DNA from: Sinorhizobium alkalisoli
GTDB taxonomy: Bacteria > Pseudomonadota > Alphaproteobacteria > Rhizobiales > Rhizobiaceae
DNA: 64,000 nucleotides
Direction: 5' to 3'
Assembly (NCBI RefSeq): GCF_008932245.1
Contig: NZ_CP034909.1
Span: 1,054,001 to 1,118,000 of the forward strand
Positions 8,681 to 17,549 of this stretch are shown one piece after another. Under the pieces are notes generated by a model, which saw nothing but the letters and a program-made list of their open reading frames with translations, was not told the origin of the DNA and ran no database searches. The number at the start of each line of letters is the position of its first letter. Positions within the stretch are counted from its first letter, which is position 1. A program made the translations under genes and the position numbers.

Positions 8681-9640
8681 TCATGCAGTCGCGACGTAAC
8701 GCTCGCCCTCGGAAAAATCGGCTAGGCTCTGACGCCAAGTGGATTGGCCGGGCCAGCGATATTCGACGGAGCCCTCCGCCGGTGATATGACGGCTGTATA
8801 GAGCGTGCCCAACCCGCCGCGGTAATCGGTTCTATATAGCGGGGCCGAGTGGAAGGCGCCGATAAAACGATCGAGGTCCGGAGATTTCGCGCGAAGAGCC
8901 GACAGGCACTCGGCGCGCTCGGCCGTTTCCGACCACCTGTTGCGCTCCGGCCATTCGAGAGCCAGTTGGTGGTTCGTCGCAATTGGGCTTCGACGCGTTA
9001 CCGCTTCCCGATCCGGAGCCGGATAGACGACGGCGTAGTCACCGGTTTTGTCGAGGATTACGACATTCTGTACTGCCTGGACCGGAATCCGGCTCAAGGT
9101 CTCGCTAGCTTCGGTCGTGGTCGAGCGGCACTCCAGCACATAGCGCAACAGGAGAGGCACCTGGAATCCCTCCGGAGAGTACGCGATCCGCCCCCCGAAT
9201 GTGAGGGCAACTGCCAGGCCGGCACTATTTACGCCGTCGAGGGCGCCGAGCCACGCTTCTGACGTCACGATGACGTCGTGGTGCTCCGTCCATCGGCTGC
9301 GAAGAACGGTTCCTTCGAAAAAGTCGGGTGTGAAATCGTAATTACGAACAAGAACGGGAATCCCACCTAGCGCGACGGCCACGCTGCAGCCCGAGATGAC
9401 CGGCGGCGTCCGGTACAGCGACAAAGCACGGTGAGCGATTTCGTCCGAGCCGATGAGGCTGCATGCCCGATCGAAAACGGGCACGAGTTCGGGCATATGG
9501 GCCGCCAGTTTTCCCCGCGCCTCGTCTATCGTGGGACGACGCTCCAGCCCCTCGCTCAAGTACCAGTCCCTGTACCGGGGCCACGACACGGCAAAGCGCT
9601 CACGCCACTTGTCCCCCCATGGCCGATTCCGAAACTGCAA
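8681..9640 (-). CDS. C45-type autoproteolytic acyltransferase/hydrolase (Ntn fold)
   Basis: The 319-residue protein resembles the C45 family related to acyl-CoA:6-aminopenicillanate acyltransferase. It has a candidate nucleophile C85 in SGCSVAVA, followed by VLVRNYDFTPDFFEG, the RNYD block typical of the family, then LDGVNSAGLAVALTFGG. These enzymes cleave themselves before the nucleophile and hydrolyse or transfer acyl groups on amides. The substrate here is unknown, and a beta-lactam role should not be assumed. The best upstream start is a TTG at 9640, so the N-terminus is uncertain. It lies downstream of rne on the same strand with a hairpin between them. Confidence 0.8.
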   Translation of the reverse strand: MQFRNRPWGDKWRERFAVSWPRYRDWYLSEGLERRPTIDEARGKLAAHMPELVPVFDRACSLIGSDEIAHRALSLYRTPPVISGCSVAVALGGIPVLVRNYDFTPDFFEGTVLRSRWTEHHDVIVTSEAWLGALDGVNSAGLAVALTFGGRIAYSPEGFQVPLLLRYVLECRSTTTEASETLSRIPVQAVQNVVILDKTGDYAVVYPAPDREAVTRRSPIATNHQLALEWPERNRWSETAERAECLSALRAKSPDLDRFIGAFHSAPLYRTDYRGGLGTLYTAVISPAEGSVEYRWPGQSTWRQSLADFSEGERYVATA

Positions 9641-9699
9641 AGACCTTCACCATGCGCCTTCAAAGTACCTGTCGGAGAAGCCTCATGCGGGAATAGAAA

Positions 9700-9730
9700 C
9701 AGCCGCCCGCAACAGAATTGCGGACGGCTG
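9700..9730 (-). terminator. Hairpin after rne
   Basis: CAGCCG-C-CCGCAA (9700-9712) pairs with TTGCGG-A-CGGCTG (9718-9730) around a five-base loop, with one internal mismatch. Read on the minus strand it is followed by GTTTCTATT, a weak T-run. It lies 45 bp after the rne stop and 60 bp before the C45 gene, so it probably ends or attenuates rne transcription. Confidence 0.6.
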
Positions 9731-9775
9731 ACAGGATATCGAGGTGAAAACCCCGAATACAAGCTGTTGATGCGC

Positions 9776-12556
9776 TCAGAAGAAGCCGCGGCGTTGCCAC
9801 CAGCCGCCCTTTTTCGGCTTGTTCGTCTCTTCCTCGCCGGCTTCGGGCTTGTTCGAAGTGACGACCGGTTCGGAGGCGATTGTCGCGAGATCGCGGTTGG
9901 CCCGTGCCGGCTTGGCACCTTCGAGATCAGCCGCCGCTTCCTCGATGGCCTCGGCCTGAGGGACGGTCAGATCTTCCGGTTGCGATTCGACCGACTTCTC
10001 GGCGGCGGCATCGACGTCTTCCTCCGCTGTGGCATCGGATGCCTTTGCGGGTTTCTTGCGGCTGCGCTTCGGTTTGGCGGGTTTTTCTTCCGCCGGCGCC
10101 GCCACGTCGGCAACGGCCACAGGGGCGGCTCCCTCGATGGCCGCGCGCGCGGCTGTTTCCGCCTCTTCGTCGGCTTCCGGCTCCTCTACGCTCCCCGCAT
10201 CCCCATTCGTCTCCGCCTCGGCGCCGGCAAGCTCGTCCGAATCCAGACGATTGCGGCGGCCACCGCGCTTGCCGCGGCGCCGGCGCTTGCGCTTCTGATC
10301 GCCGTCGGCGGTCGCCTCTCCGGCCTCCAGCGTCTCGACGTCGTCTTCGTCTTCGTCGTCGGCTTCATCCGATGCCTCAAGCTCTGCCGATTCCCCGGCA
10401 GCCGCTTCGCCGGCCTGTGCCGCGCCCTTGCCGCGGCGACGGCGGCGGCGTTTGCGTTTGCGTCCACCCTGATCGTCGGAGGCTTGCGCCTTCGGCTGTC
10501 CTGCCTGCTCGGAGGTTTCCGCGGCCTCCTCCTCGTCGAGGTCTTCTTCGACGATGATGTCCTCTTCTTCTTCTTCTTCCGGTTCCGGTTCGAAGTGCAG
10601 GAGTTGTTCGATCTTGACCGGGTTTTCGACCGGCTCCCCGCGATCGATCGCGAAATGCTGCGCGCCGACATGGGCGTCGGCCTCGACGACGATCGAAACG
10701 CCGAAGCGCTGTTCGTAATCGGTGATCGTGCCACGCTTGTAGTTGAGCAGGTAAAGCGCGATTTCCGGAACCGTCCGAACGCAGATGTCGTGGGTGGTGT
10801 TCTTCAGTAGGTATTCTTCGATGCCGCGCAGAACGTGCAGCGCGACGGAAGACTGCGAGCGGATATGGCCCGTGCCGTTACAGTGCGGGCAGGTCTGCAT
10901 CGTGCTTTCGAGCACTGAAGCGCGAATGCGCTGGCGCGACATTTCCAGAAGGCCGAAATGCGAGATGCGTCCGACCTGGATGCGCGCGCGGTCGTGCTTG
11001 AGGCAGTCCTTGAGCTTCTTCTCGACGGCGCGGTTGTTCCGCTTCTCCTCCATGTCGATGAAGTCGATGACGATTAGACCGGCGAGGTCGCGCAGCCGCA
11101 ACTGCCGCGCCACTTCCTCAGCCGCCTCGAGATTCGTCTGCAGAGCGGTGTCTTCGATCGAGTGCTCGCGCGTCGAACGGCCGGAGTTGACGTCGATCGA
11201 GACCAGCGCTTCGGTCTGGTTCATGATGATGTAGCCGCCCGACTTCAGCGTTACCTGCGGCTGCAGAATCCGGTCGAGCTGCGCCTCGATGCCGGAGCGC
11301 GAGAAGATCGGATGCACGTCGCGATAGGGCTGGACGACTTTCGCATGACTTGGCATCAGCATCTTCATGAAGCTCTTGGCTTCGCGGTAGCCTTCCTCGC
11401 CGGCAACGATGATCTCGTTGATATCCTTGTTGTAGAGGTCGCGGATCGACCGCTTGATCAGGCTGCCTTCCTCATAGACCAGGCATGGCGCCGTCGAGTT
11501 CAGCGTCAGCGTGCGGACGTTTTCCCAGAGCCGCATCAGATATTCGAAGTCGCGCTTGACCTCGACCTTGGTGCGGTTGGCACCGGCCGTGCGCAGGATC
11601 ACGCCCATCCCCTGCGGCACGTCGAGGCCACGGGCGATTTCCTTCAGCCGCTTGCGGTCCTGCAGATTGGTGATCTTGCGGGAAATGCCGCCGCCGCGCG
11701 CCGTGTTCGGCATCAGAACCGAATAGCGGCCGGCGAGCGAAAGATAGGTCGTCAGCGCCGCGCCCTTGTTGCCGCGCTCTTCCTTGGCGACCTGGACGAG
11801 GAGGATCTGGCGGCGCTTGATGACTTCCTGAATGCGATATTGCTTGCGCGGCTTGCGGGTCTGACGGTCCGGAACCTCTTCCATCGCGTCTTCCGCGCCA
11901 ACCGATTCAATGACCTCGTTCTCGCCGTCGTGGTTGTCGTCGTCGTCGTCGTCGCTACGGCGGCGCGTGTCCACCTCTTCGGAAATCGAGTCCGTGTCGA
12001 CCATCGCGGCCATTTCGCCGGCGCTGCCTTCCTCGTCGACTTCCGGGGGGGCCTCTGCTGCTTCTGCCCCTTCCGCCGTCTCGCTCGCCTTGGTCTTCGT
12101 CCGCCGCGTACGCTTTGGTTTTGCCTTGGGCTTTGCCGCGGGAACTTCGGCTTCCGGCGCCTCGGCGACGCCTTTCTCCGCCGGCGCCGCTGCACCCTCC
12201 GCCTCGGCCGGTGCTGCCGCCTCTTCCGGCACGATGTCGACCGGTTCGCTCTCCTCCTCGCGGCGGGCCTCTTCGGCCTCCGCCTTCAGGAGCGCCTGAC
12301 GATCGGCGAGCGGAATCTGGTAGTAGTCGGGATGGATTTCGGCGAAAGCCAGAAAGCCGTGGCGATTGCCGCCGTAGTCGACGAAAGCGGCCTGCAGCGA
12401 AGGCTCGACCCTCGTCACCTTTGCCAGGTAGATATTGCCGCGGATCTGTTTCTTATGTTCCGATTCGAAATCGAATTCTTCTATGCGGTTCCCGCGTACG
12501 ACGACGACGCGCGTCTCCTCCGCGTGAGACGCATCGATAAGCATTTTCTCTGCCAT
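9776..12556 (-). CDS. rne: Ribonuclease E
   Basis: RNase E is the endonuclease that starts most mRNA decay and processes rRNA and tRNA. In this 926-residue protein the S1 domain (about 35-90 and 236-290) is split by a roughly 140-residue acidic, Ala/Glu-rich insertion (93-235), as in other alphaproteobacteria. Catalytic aspartates are D455 (SIDVNSGRS) and D498 (VIDFIDM), and the Zn-link is CPHC at 556-559. From about 640 to the end is a low-complexity scaffold with acidic patches alternating with Arg-rich blocks ([11 protein letters not shown]), closing with WWQRRGFF. It is preceded by a 737-bp region without genes, consistent with a long autoregulatory 5' leader. Confidence 0.97.
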   Translation of the reverse strand: MAEKMLIDASHAEETRVVVVRGNRIEEFDFESEHKKQIRGNIYLAKVTRVEPSLQAAFVDYGGNRHGFLAFAEIHPDYYQIPLADRQALLKAEAEEARREEESEPVDIVPEEAAAPAEAEGAAAPAEKGVAEAPEAEVPAAKPKAKPKRTRRTKTKASETAEGAEAAEAPPEVDEEGSAGEMAAMVDTDSISEEVDTRRRSDDDDDDNHDGENEVIESVGAEDAMEEVPDRQTRKPRKQYRIQEVIKRRQILLVQVAKEERGNKGAALTTYLSLAGRYSVLMPNTARGGGISRKITNLQDRKRLKEIARGLDVPQGMGVILRTAGANRTKVEVKRDFEYLMRLWENVRTLTLNSTAPCLVYEEGSLIKRSIRDLYNKDINEIIVAGEEGYREAKSFMKMLMPSHAKVVQPYRDVHPIFSRSGIEAQLDRILQPQVTLKSGGYIIMNQTEALVSIDVNSGRSTREHSIEDTALQTNLEAAEEVARQLRLRDLAGLIVIDFIDMEEKRNNRAVEKKLKDCLKHDRARIQVGRISHFGLLEMSRQRIRASVLESTMQTCPHCNGTGHIRSQSSVALHVLRGIEEYLLKNTTHDICVRTVPEIALYLLNYKRGTITDYEQRFGVSIVVEADAHVGAQHFAIDRGEPVENPVKIEQLLHFEPEPEEEEEEDIIVEEDLDEEEAAETSEQAGQPKAQASDDQGGRKRKRRRRRRGKGAAQAGEAAAGESAELEASDEADDEDEDDVETLEAGEATADGDQKRKRRRRGKRGGRRNRLDSDELAGAEAETNGDAGSVEEPEADEEAETAARAAIEGAAPVAVADVAAPAEEKPAKPKRSRKKPAKASDATAEEDVDAAAEKSVESQPEDLTVPQAEAIEEAAADLEGAKPARANRDLATIASEPVVTSNKPEAGEEETNKPKKGGWWQRRGFF

Positions 12557-13293
12557 CTAAGCTGTGCTCCTCGGCGCAGGTGGACGGCAGACAGAGTGGT
12601 TTCACTGGGAAAACTGTCGAACACGCCGGGAACTGCGCCGGATGTAAAGGGTCCTGTTTGGCGCAGGCGACGGTGCAACAGCCAGACGGCAGCCGGGACG
12701 GTCACGTCCCAGGACCACTTTACGTCTGACCGATACTGCTTATTCACATCAAAAGACCAAACAAGAATGCCAATGTCCTAGGCCCGAACAGGGCCCGATG
12801 AATGTGCCCGCTGGCGGGCATTCGGTGAAAATCACCATCAAGAACTCCGGCCACCGCCGGAAATTTGCGATCCAGTGTACGAAGGAGGAAATGCAGAGAC
12901 GGCGGATGAATGCCTGCGGCCGCGAAAGCACGATACGGTTGCAACCGGTTGTCCGGCTCGATCGCTTCTTGGCGCCAAGCTCGGGAAAGCTCCGGCTGCC
13001 CGGCCGACGATTCTATCCCGTCAACACTTTCTCCTTGTGACGCTTTTATGGATTCTATGTCACATTGGCAAGGGAAAAGCCTGTGCCGCCACAATATTGA
13101 TTGATTCGCTTGCCCCGGTGAAGCGGCGCCGCCGGCGGGCGACGAAAGCCTCGCCGATGCGCCGCCCGCGGCTCTTGCTGTCAAGCTTTGGTTAACCATG
13201 GAAAGGCATTGGAGAATGTTGCTTGCGTGACGTCACGAGGGTGCCGGAGCAATGGCGCCTTGACTTTTGAAGGGACGACGGGGGAATTTTGAG
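12557..13293. other. Gene-free region between rne and the amidase gene
   Basis: These 737 bp separate divergent rne and amidase genes and must hold both promoters. I see no convincing protein gene; short open frames on both strands lack family similarity. The right half is structured (see the hairpin cluster at 12781-12862), and an imperfect dyad GTGAC...GTCAC lies at about 13037-13061. On the minus strand most of this could be the rne 5' leader. Confidence 0.7.
12781..12862 (-). promoter_or_regulatory. Four consecutive hairpins, candidate rne leader structure
   Basis: Four perfect stems follow one another: GGCCC/GGGCC (12781-12795), TGCCCGC/GCGGGCA (12805-12820), GGTGA/TCACC (12824-12836) and TCCGGC/GCCGGA (12847-12862). 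They lie 225-306 bases upstream of the rne start codon. RNase E commonly autoregulates through stem-loops in its own 5' leader, so that is the most likely role, but the rne transcription start is not known here. The structures are also formed if the plus strand is transcribed. Confidence 0.5.
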
Positions 13294-14553
13294 GTGAGGG
13301 CTACGGCAAATGTGGTGCGTTCGTTGTGGGCGAAGGGAACATTGCGGCGCGCGGCGCGCTCGCTTGCGATCCTGTTCGCGCTGGTGACCGCGCAGCCATC
13401 GTCAGGCGTGGCGGCCGACGGGGAGGCCCCGCCGCTTCTTGCATTCAGCGCGAGAATCGCTGGCGACGACGCGCGCACGCGTCTGGTCATAGCATTCGAC
13501 CGAAAGCCGGATTTTTCCATTCACTACGTCGCAGACCCGGTTCGCGTCGTCGTCGATCTGCCGGAAACCTCCTTTGGACTGAAACCGGAGAGCCTCGATC
13601 CAAGAGGCCTGTTCAACGCGATACGTTATGGCGGAATGGGGGCAGGGGCTTCCCGTCTCGTCCTCTCCGCCAACGGGCCGACCGAGATCACCGAGGCGAA
13701 GGTGCTGCCGGAGGAGGACGGCAGCGGCTATCGGCTCGTGCTCGATGCGGAACGGATCGATCGGGCGCGTTTCGAAAAGCTGCTGAGCGAGCAGCAGTGG
13801 AAGGGGAGCGCGCGCGCGGTCAAGGCCGACCGACCGTCGGCGCCGCCGCCGAAGGCCGGCACCTTCGTGATCGCAGTGGACGCGGGTCATGGCGGAATCG
13901 ATACGGGCGCCATCGGCGGCACGAGCAAGATCGAGGAAAAGCGCGTAACGCTCGATTTTGCCCGCGTTCTCGCCGAGACTCTGAACCGCGAGGCCGGCGT
14001 CGAGGCTTTCCTGACGCGGGACCGGGACGAGTTCCTCTCCCTGTCCCAGCGGGTGCAGATCGCGCGGCAGGGAAACGCCCATCTGTTCATTTCCCTTCAC
14101 GCCGATACGCTGAGGCAGAAGGATATTCGCGGCGCAACCGTTTACACCATTTCCGACAGGGCGTCCGACCATCTGGCGGCAGAGCTCGCGCAGCGAGAAA
14201 ACCTGTCCGACGAGATTGCGGGCATTTCGATCGAAAGCGAACCGCCCGAGGTCGCCGACATCCTCATCGACCTGACGCGCCGCGAAACCCAAGCCTTCTC
14301 GGTCAGCCTCGCGCGGAGCGTCGTAACGTCCTTCGAAGGACAGATCAAACTGATCAACAATCCGCATCGCCACGCCGGGTTCCGGGTCCTGCAGGCACCC
14401 GACGTTCCCTCGGTCCTGCTCGAACTCGGCTTCCTTTCCAACAAGGAGGACGAGACGCTGCTTCTGGACCCGGAATGGCGCAAAAAGGTGTCCGGCCTCA
14501 TCGCAGACGCCGTCCGGCGCTATCGGCAAGCGGCGGTTGCAAATGGTGGCTGA
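13294..14553 (+). CDS. amiC: N-acetylmuramoyl-L-alanine amidase, AMIN domain
   Basis: AmiC-type enzymes cut the amide bond between muramic acid and the stem peptide and help separate daughter cells. After a signal peptide (about 10-40) comes an AMIN domain (about 45-160, FSARIAGDDARTRLVIAFDRKPDF...), which targets the enzyme to the cell wall. The catalytic Amidase_3 domain (about 190-415) has zinc ligands in AVDAGHGGIDTGAIG, the conserved SLHAD, and LLELGFLSN with the catalytic Glu. GTG 13294 is chosen because GGGGGA lies about nine bases upstream; the TTG at 13267 has no ribosome-binding site. It is followed by a repeat element and then PBP1A. Confidence 0.93.
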   Translation: MRATANVVRSLWAKGTLRRAARSLAILFALVTAQPSSGVAADGEAPPLLAFSARIAGDDARTRLVIAFDRKPDFSIHYVADPVRVVVDLPETSFGLKPESLDPRGLFNAIRYGGMGAGASRLVLSANGPTEITEAKVLPEEDGSGYRLVLDAERIDRARFEKLLSEQQWKGSARAVKADRPSAPPPKAGTFVIAVDAGHGGIDTGAIGGTSKIEEKRVTLDFARVLAETLNREAGVEAFLTRDRDEFLSLSQRVQIARQGNAHLFISLHADTLRQKDIRGATVYTISDRASDHLAAELAQRENLSDEIAGISIESEPPEVADILIDLTRRETQAFSVSLARSVVTSFEGQIKLINNPHRHAGFRVLQAPDVPSVLLELGFLSNKEDETLLLDPEWRKKVSGLIADAVRRYRQAAVANGG

Positions 14554-14560
14554 ATATTGG

Positions 14561-14661
14561 AGCGCGGCGCGCCTTTTAAGGCGCGAAAAGGACCCTGTAA
14601 CGTGTTGAACCCGCGCATCGAGCTTTCCGAGGATCGAGTCCGATTTTCGGGCCGACGCGCC
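14561..14661 (-). repeat. Dispersed mosaic repeat, copy R1
   Basis: The minus strand carries the core TCGGAAAGCTCGATGCGC (in 14615-14632) and, further along, an 8-bp perfect hairpin CGCGCCTT-tt-AAGGCGCG (14568-14585 on the plus strand). The same two parts recur at 20434, 27953 and 29047 and partly at 22897, 42228 and 63837. It resembles the rhizobial intergenic mosaic elements (RIME) described in S. meliloti; exact family membership is not verified. The hairpin lies just past the amidase stop and may also end its transcript. Confidence 0.7.
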
Positions 14662-14995
14662 AGCGGGAGTGTTCTGCGGCGCGACGGGCCTCCGCTGAGG
14701 GGAAGTGATTTGTGTCGCCCTTGTAACAGGGATATGCTTTTCAGCTGGATGCGCACGGGTTAATCGAAAACCAGCCCTATTTTACTCACAATCCGGGCCT
14801 TTTGGGGGAGGGGGTCCCGTTTTGTCGGGAAACGGTGTTGATGCGTAGGGCTCCTCGCCATATGAGGGAGCCCACGAGGGCGTAGCTGCAATACGAGACT
14901 ATTCCTGACGGAAGCAATTGGCAGGTCGATGTGCCTGGCGCAAGCGCGGCTTCCGGTTCGGCGATGGGGCGACAATAGGTACCGGTACCTGACTG
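14662..14995. other. Gene-free region upstream of mrcA
   Basis: No supported gene. It probably holds the mrcA promoter and leader. A hairpin GGGCTCC (14848-14854)/GGAGCCC (14867-14873) and the palindrome at 14977-14990 are the only structures that stand out. Confidence 0.6.
14977..14990 (+). promoter_or_regulatory. 14-bp perfect palindrome before the mrcA start
   Basis: AGGTACCGGTACCT reads the same on both strands and ends five bases before the mrcA ATG, so it includes the AGG that could serve as ribosome-binding site. It could be an operator or an RNA stem that hides the start region. The symmetry is seen; the role is inference. Confidence 0.35.
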
Positions 14996-17452
14996 ATGAT
15001 CAGACTTATAGGATATTTTTTCGGCGTTGGTGTGTTTCTGCTGCTGGGCGCTGCCGTGGCGGTCGCGATCTATATTGGCGCGGTGACGAAGGATTTGCCC
15101 GACTATGAGGTACTGGCGAAATATGCGCCGCCGGTAACGACCCGTTTCCACGCCGGCAACGGCGCACTGATGGCCGAATATGCCCGCGAGCGCCGGCTCT
15201 ATCTGCCGATCCAGGCCATACCGGATCGCGTCAAGGCTGCCTTCATTTCCGCCGAAGACAAGAATTTCTATCAGCATCCGGGCATCGACGTTACCGGTCT
15301 CGCCCGTGCCATCGCCGTCAACATCCAGAACATGGGGTCGGGCCGGCGCCCCGTTGGCGCCTCGACGATCACCCAGCAGGTCGCGAAGAACTTCCTGCTT
15401 TCTTCCGACCAGACGATCGACCGCAAGATCAAGGAGGCGATCCTCTCCTTCCGCATCGAGCAGGCCTACAGCAAGGACCGCATCCTCGAGCTCTATCTCA
15501 ACGAGATCTTTTTCGGGCTGAATGCTTACGGGGTCGCCGGCGCGGCGCTCACTTATTTCGACAAGTCGGTCACCGAACTCACCATTGCCGAGAGCGCCTA
15601 TCTTGCGGCCCTTCCCAAGGGGCCGGCCAATTATCACCCGTTCCGCAAGACGGAAGCGGCCATTGAGCGCCGCAACTGGGTGATCGACCGCATGGTCGAG
15701 AACGGTTACGTAACAAAGACGGATGGCGAGGAGGCGAAACAGCAACCGCTTGGCGTCACGCCGCGCCGCGGTGGCGCCCACCTCTTCGCGTCGGATTACT
15801 TTGCCGAGGAGGTGCGCCGGCAGATCATCCAGAAATACGGAGACAATGCGCTCTACGAGGGCGGCCTTTCGGTGCGGACCTCGCTCGATCCGCAAATGCA
15901 GGTCGTCGCCCGCAAGGCCTTGCAGCAGGGTCTCGTGAGCTATGACGAGCGCCGCGGCTTCCACGGCCCGATCGATACGATCGAGATCGGCGGCGACTGG
16001 GGCGTGCCCTTGAGCAAGATCGCAGCGCTCGGCGACGTCCCGGAATGGAAGCTCGCCGTCGTGCTTTCCGTCGACGGCGAAGGGGCGGTCATCGGTCTCG
16101 ATCCGGAAAAGCAAGCGTCCGGCAAGATCGTCGCCGAACGCATAACGGGCCATATTGCCGCGAAGAACATGGAATGGGCCTACCGGTCCGCGCGCCGCGA
16201 CCGCAAGAACGCGAAATCCCCGGAAGGGGTCTTCGGGCCGGGCGACGTCGTCTATGTCGAACCGCTCGAGGGGGAAAAGGCGGAATATCGCCTTCGGCAG
16301 CCGCCGAAGGTCCAGGGCGGCCTGGTGGCGATGGATCCGCATACGGGCCGCGTCTTGGCCATGGTCGGCGGCTTCTCCTATGCGCAGTCGGAGTTCAACC
16401 GCGCCACGCAGGCGATGCGCCAGCCCGGCTCGTCCTTCAAGCCCTTCGTCTATGCTGCGGCACTCGACAATGGCTACACGCCCGCATCGGTTATCCTCGA
16501 CGCGCCGATCGAAATCGTCTCCGGCGGACAGGTCTGGCGGCCTGAAAACTACGGCGGCGGTTCTGCCGGCCCCTCGACCCTGCGGCTTGGCATCGAGAAA
16601 TCGCGCAACCTGATGACGGTGCGCCTTGCCAATGACATGGGGATGAACCTCGTTGCGGAATATGCCGAGCGCTTCGGCATCTATGACAAGATGCAGCCGC
16701 TCCTGTCCATGTCGCTCGGTTCCGGCGAGACGACGGTGCTGCGCTTGGTTTCCGCCTATTCCGTCCTTGCCAATGGCGGCAAGCAGATCAAGCCGTCGCT
16801 CATCGACCGGATTCAGGATCGCTACGGTAAGACCATCTTCCGCCACGAGGACCGCACCTGCGACAATTGTAATGCCAATGACTGGGCGGAGCAGGACGAG
16901 CCGGTGCTGAACGACAACCGGGAGCAGGTGCTCGATCCGATGACTGCCTACCAGATCACCTCGATGATGGAGGGCGTCGTCGCTCGGGGCACGGCCGCAG
17001 GCAAAATCAAGCTCGATCGCCCGGTGGCCGGCAAGACCGGCACCACCAACGACGAAAAGGATGCTTGGTTCGTCGGCTATACGCCGGATCTCGTAGCAGG
17101 CCTTTATCTGGGCTTCGACGATCCGGCCCCGCTCGGCCGCGGTGCGACGGGCGGCGGCCTCGCGGCGCCGGTCTTCAACGCCTTCATGCAGGAGGCCGTC
17201 AAGGGCACCCGTCCCGGCAAGTTCGTCGTGCCGGAAGGCATGAGCCTCATTCCGGTCAACCGCAAGACCGGCATGGCCGCCTTCGAGGGCGAACCCGACA
17301 CGATCATCGAAGCCTTCAAGCCTGGTACGGGCCCGGCCGAGAGCTTCTCGGTCATCGGCGATCTCGATGAATATGCGCCGCCGGAGGAGATCCTGAGGAA
17401 CTCTCCGCAGGCCAACCAGGCCGTGACCTCGGGTTCGAACGGCCTCTTCTGA
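14996..17452 (+). CDS. mrcA: Penicillin-binding protein 1A (bifunctional glycosyltransferase/transpeptidase)
   Basis: This 818-residue class A PBP polymerises and cross-links peptidoglycan at the inner membrane. An N-terminal membrane anchor (about 5-32) is followed by a GT51 glycosyltransferase domain with the catalytic Glu in SAEDKNFYQHPGID (about 84-97) and GASTITQQVAKNF. The transpeptidase domain has the nucleophile serine in SSFKPF (about 479-484), SRN (about 536-538) and KTGTT (about 679-683). An OB-like insert (about 320-440) between the two domains is typical of PBP1A. It follows the amidase gene on the same strand, both acting on the cell wall. Confidence 0.97.
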   Translation: MIRLIGYFFGVGVFLLLGAAVAVAIYIGAVTKDLPDYEVLAKYAPPVTTRFHAGNGALMAEYARERRLYLPIQAIPDRVKAAFISAEDKNFYQHPGIDVTGLARAIAVNIQNMGSGRRPVGASTITQQVAKNFLLSSDQTIDRKIKEAILSFRIEQAYSKDRILELYLNEIFFGLNAYGVAGAALTYFDKSVTELTIAESAYLAALPKGPANYHPFRKTEAAIERRNWVIDRMVENGYVTKTDGEEAKQQPLGVTPRRGGAHLFASDYFAEEVRRQIIQKYGDNALYEGGLSVRTSLDPQMQVVARKALQQGLVSYDERRGFHGPIDTIEIGGDWGVPLSKIAALGDVPEWKLAVVLSVDGEGAVIGLDPEKQASGKIVAERITGHIAAKNMEWAYRSARRDRKNAKSPEGVFGPGDVVYVEPLEGEKAEYRLRQPPKVQGGLVAMDPHTGRVLAMVGGFSYAQSEFNRATQAMRQPGSSFKPFVYAAALDNGYTPASVILDAPIEIVSGGQVWRPENYGGGSAGPSTLRLGIEKSRNLMTVRLANDMGMNLVAEYAERFGIYDKMQPLLSMSLGSGETTVLRLVSAYSVLANGGKQIKPSLIDRIQDRYGKTIFRHEDRTCDNCNANDWAEQDEPVLNDNREQVLDPMTAYQITSMMEGVVARGTAAGKIKLDRPVAGKTGTTNDEKDAWFVGYTPDLVAGLYLGFDDPAPLGRGATGGGLAAPVFNAFMQEAVKGTRPGKFVVPEGMSLIPVNRKTGMAAFEGEPDTIIEAFKPGTGPAESFSVIGDLDEYAPPEEILRNSPQANQAVTSGSNGLF

Positions 17453-17549
17453 TCCTTTCCGTTGCAGCTGCCGCCCATCGCCTTTACATCGGCGGCGGGC
17501 ATCGCTATCTGACCCTCACCATCCTACAACGACTAAAAGAAACAGGATC

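Noticed and set aside
12892..13040. Small plus-strand frame preceded by AAGGAGGA
   Set aside because: The purine-rich site is only two bases from the ATG, too close for normal initiation, and the peptide is Arg/Pro-rich without similarity.
12744..13199. 151-codon minus-strand open frame in the rne leader
   Set aside because: Low-complexity, compositionally odd translation without a family match, overlapping the hairpin cluster; better read as leader.
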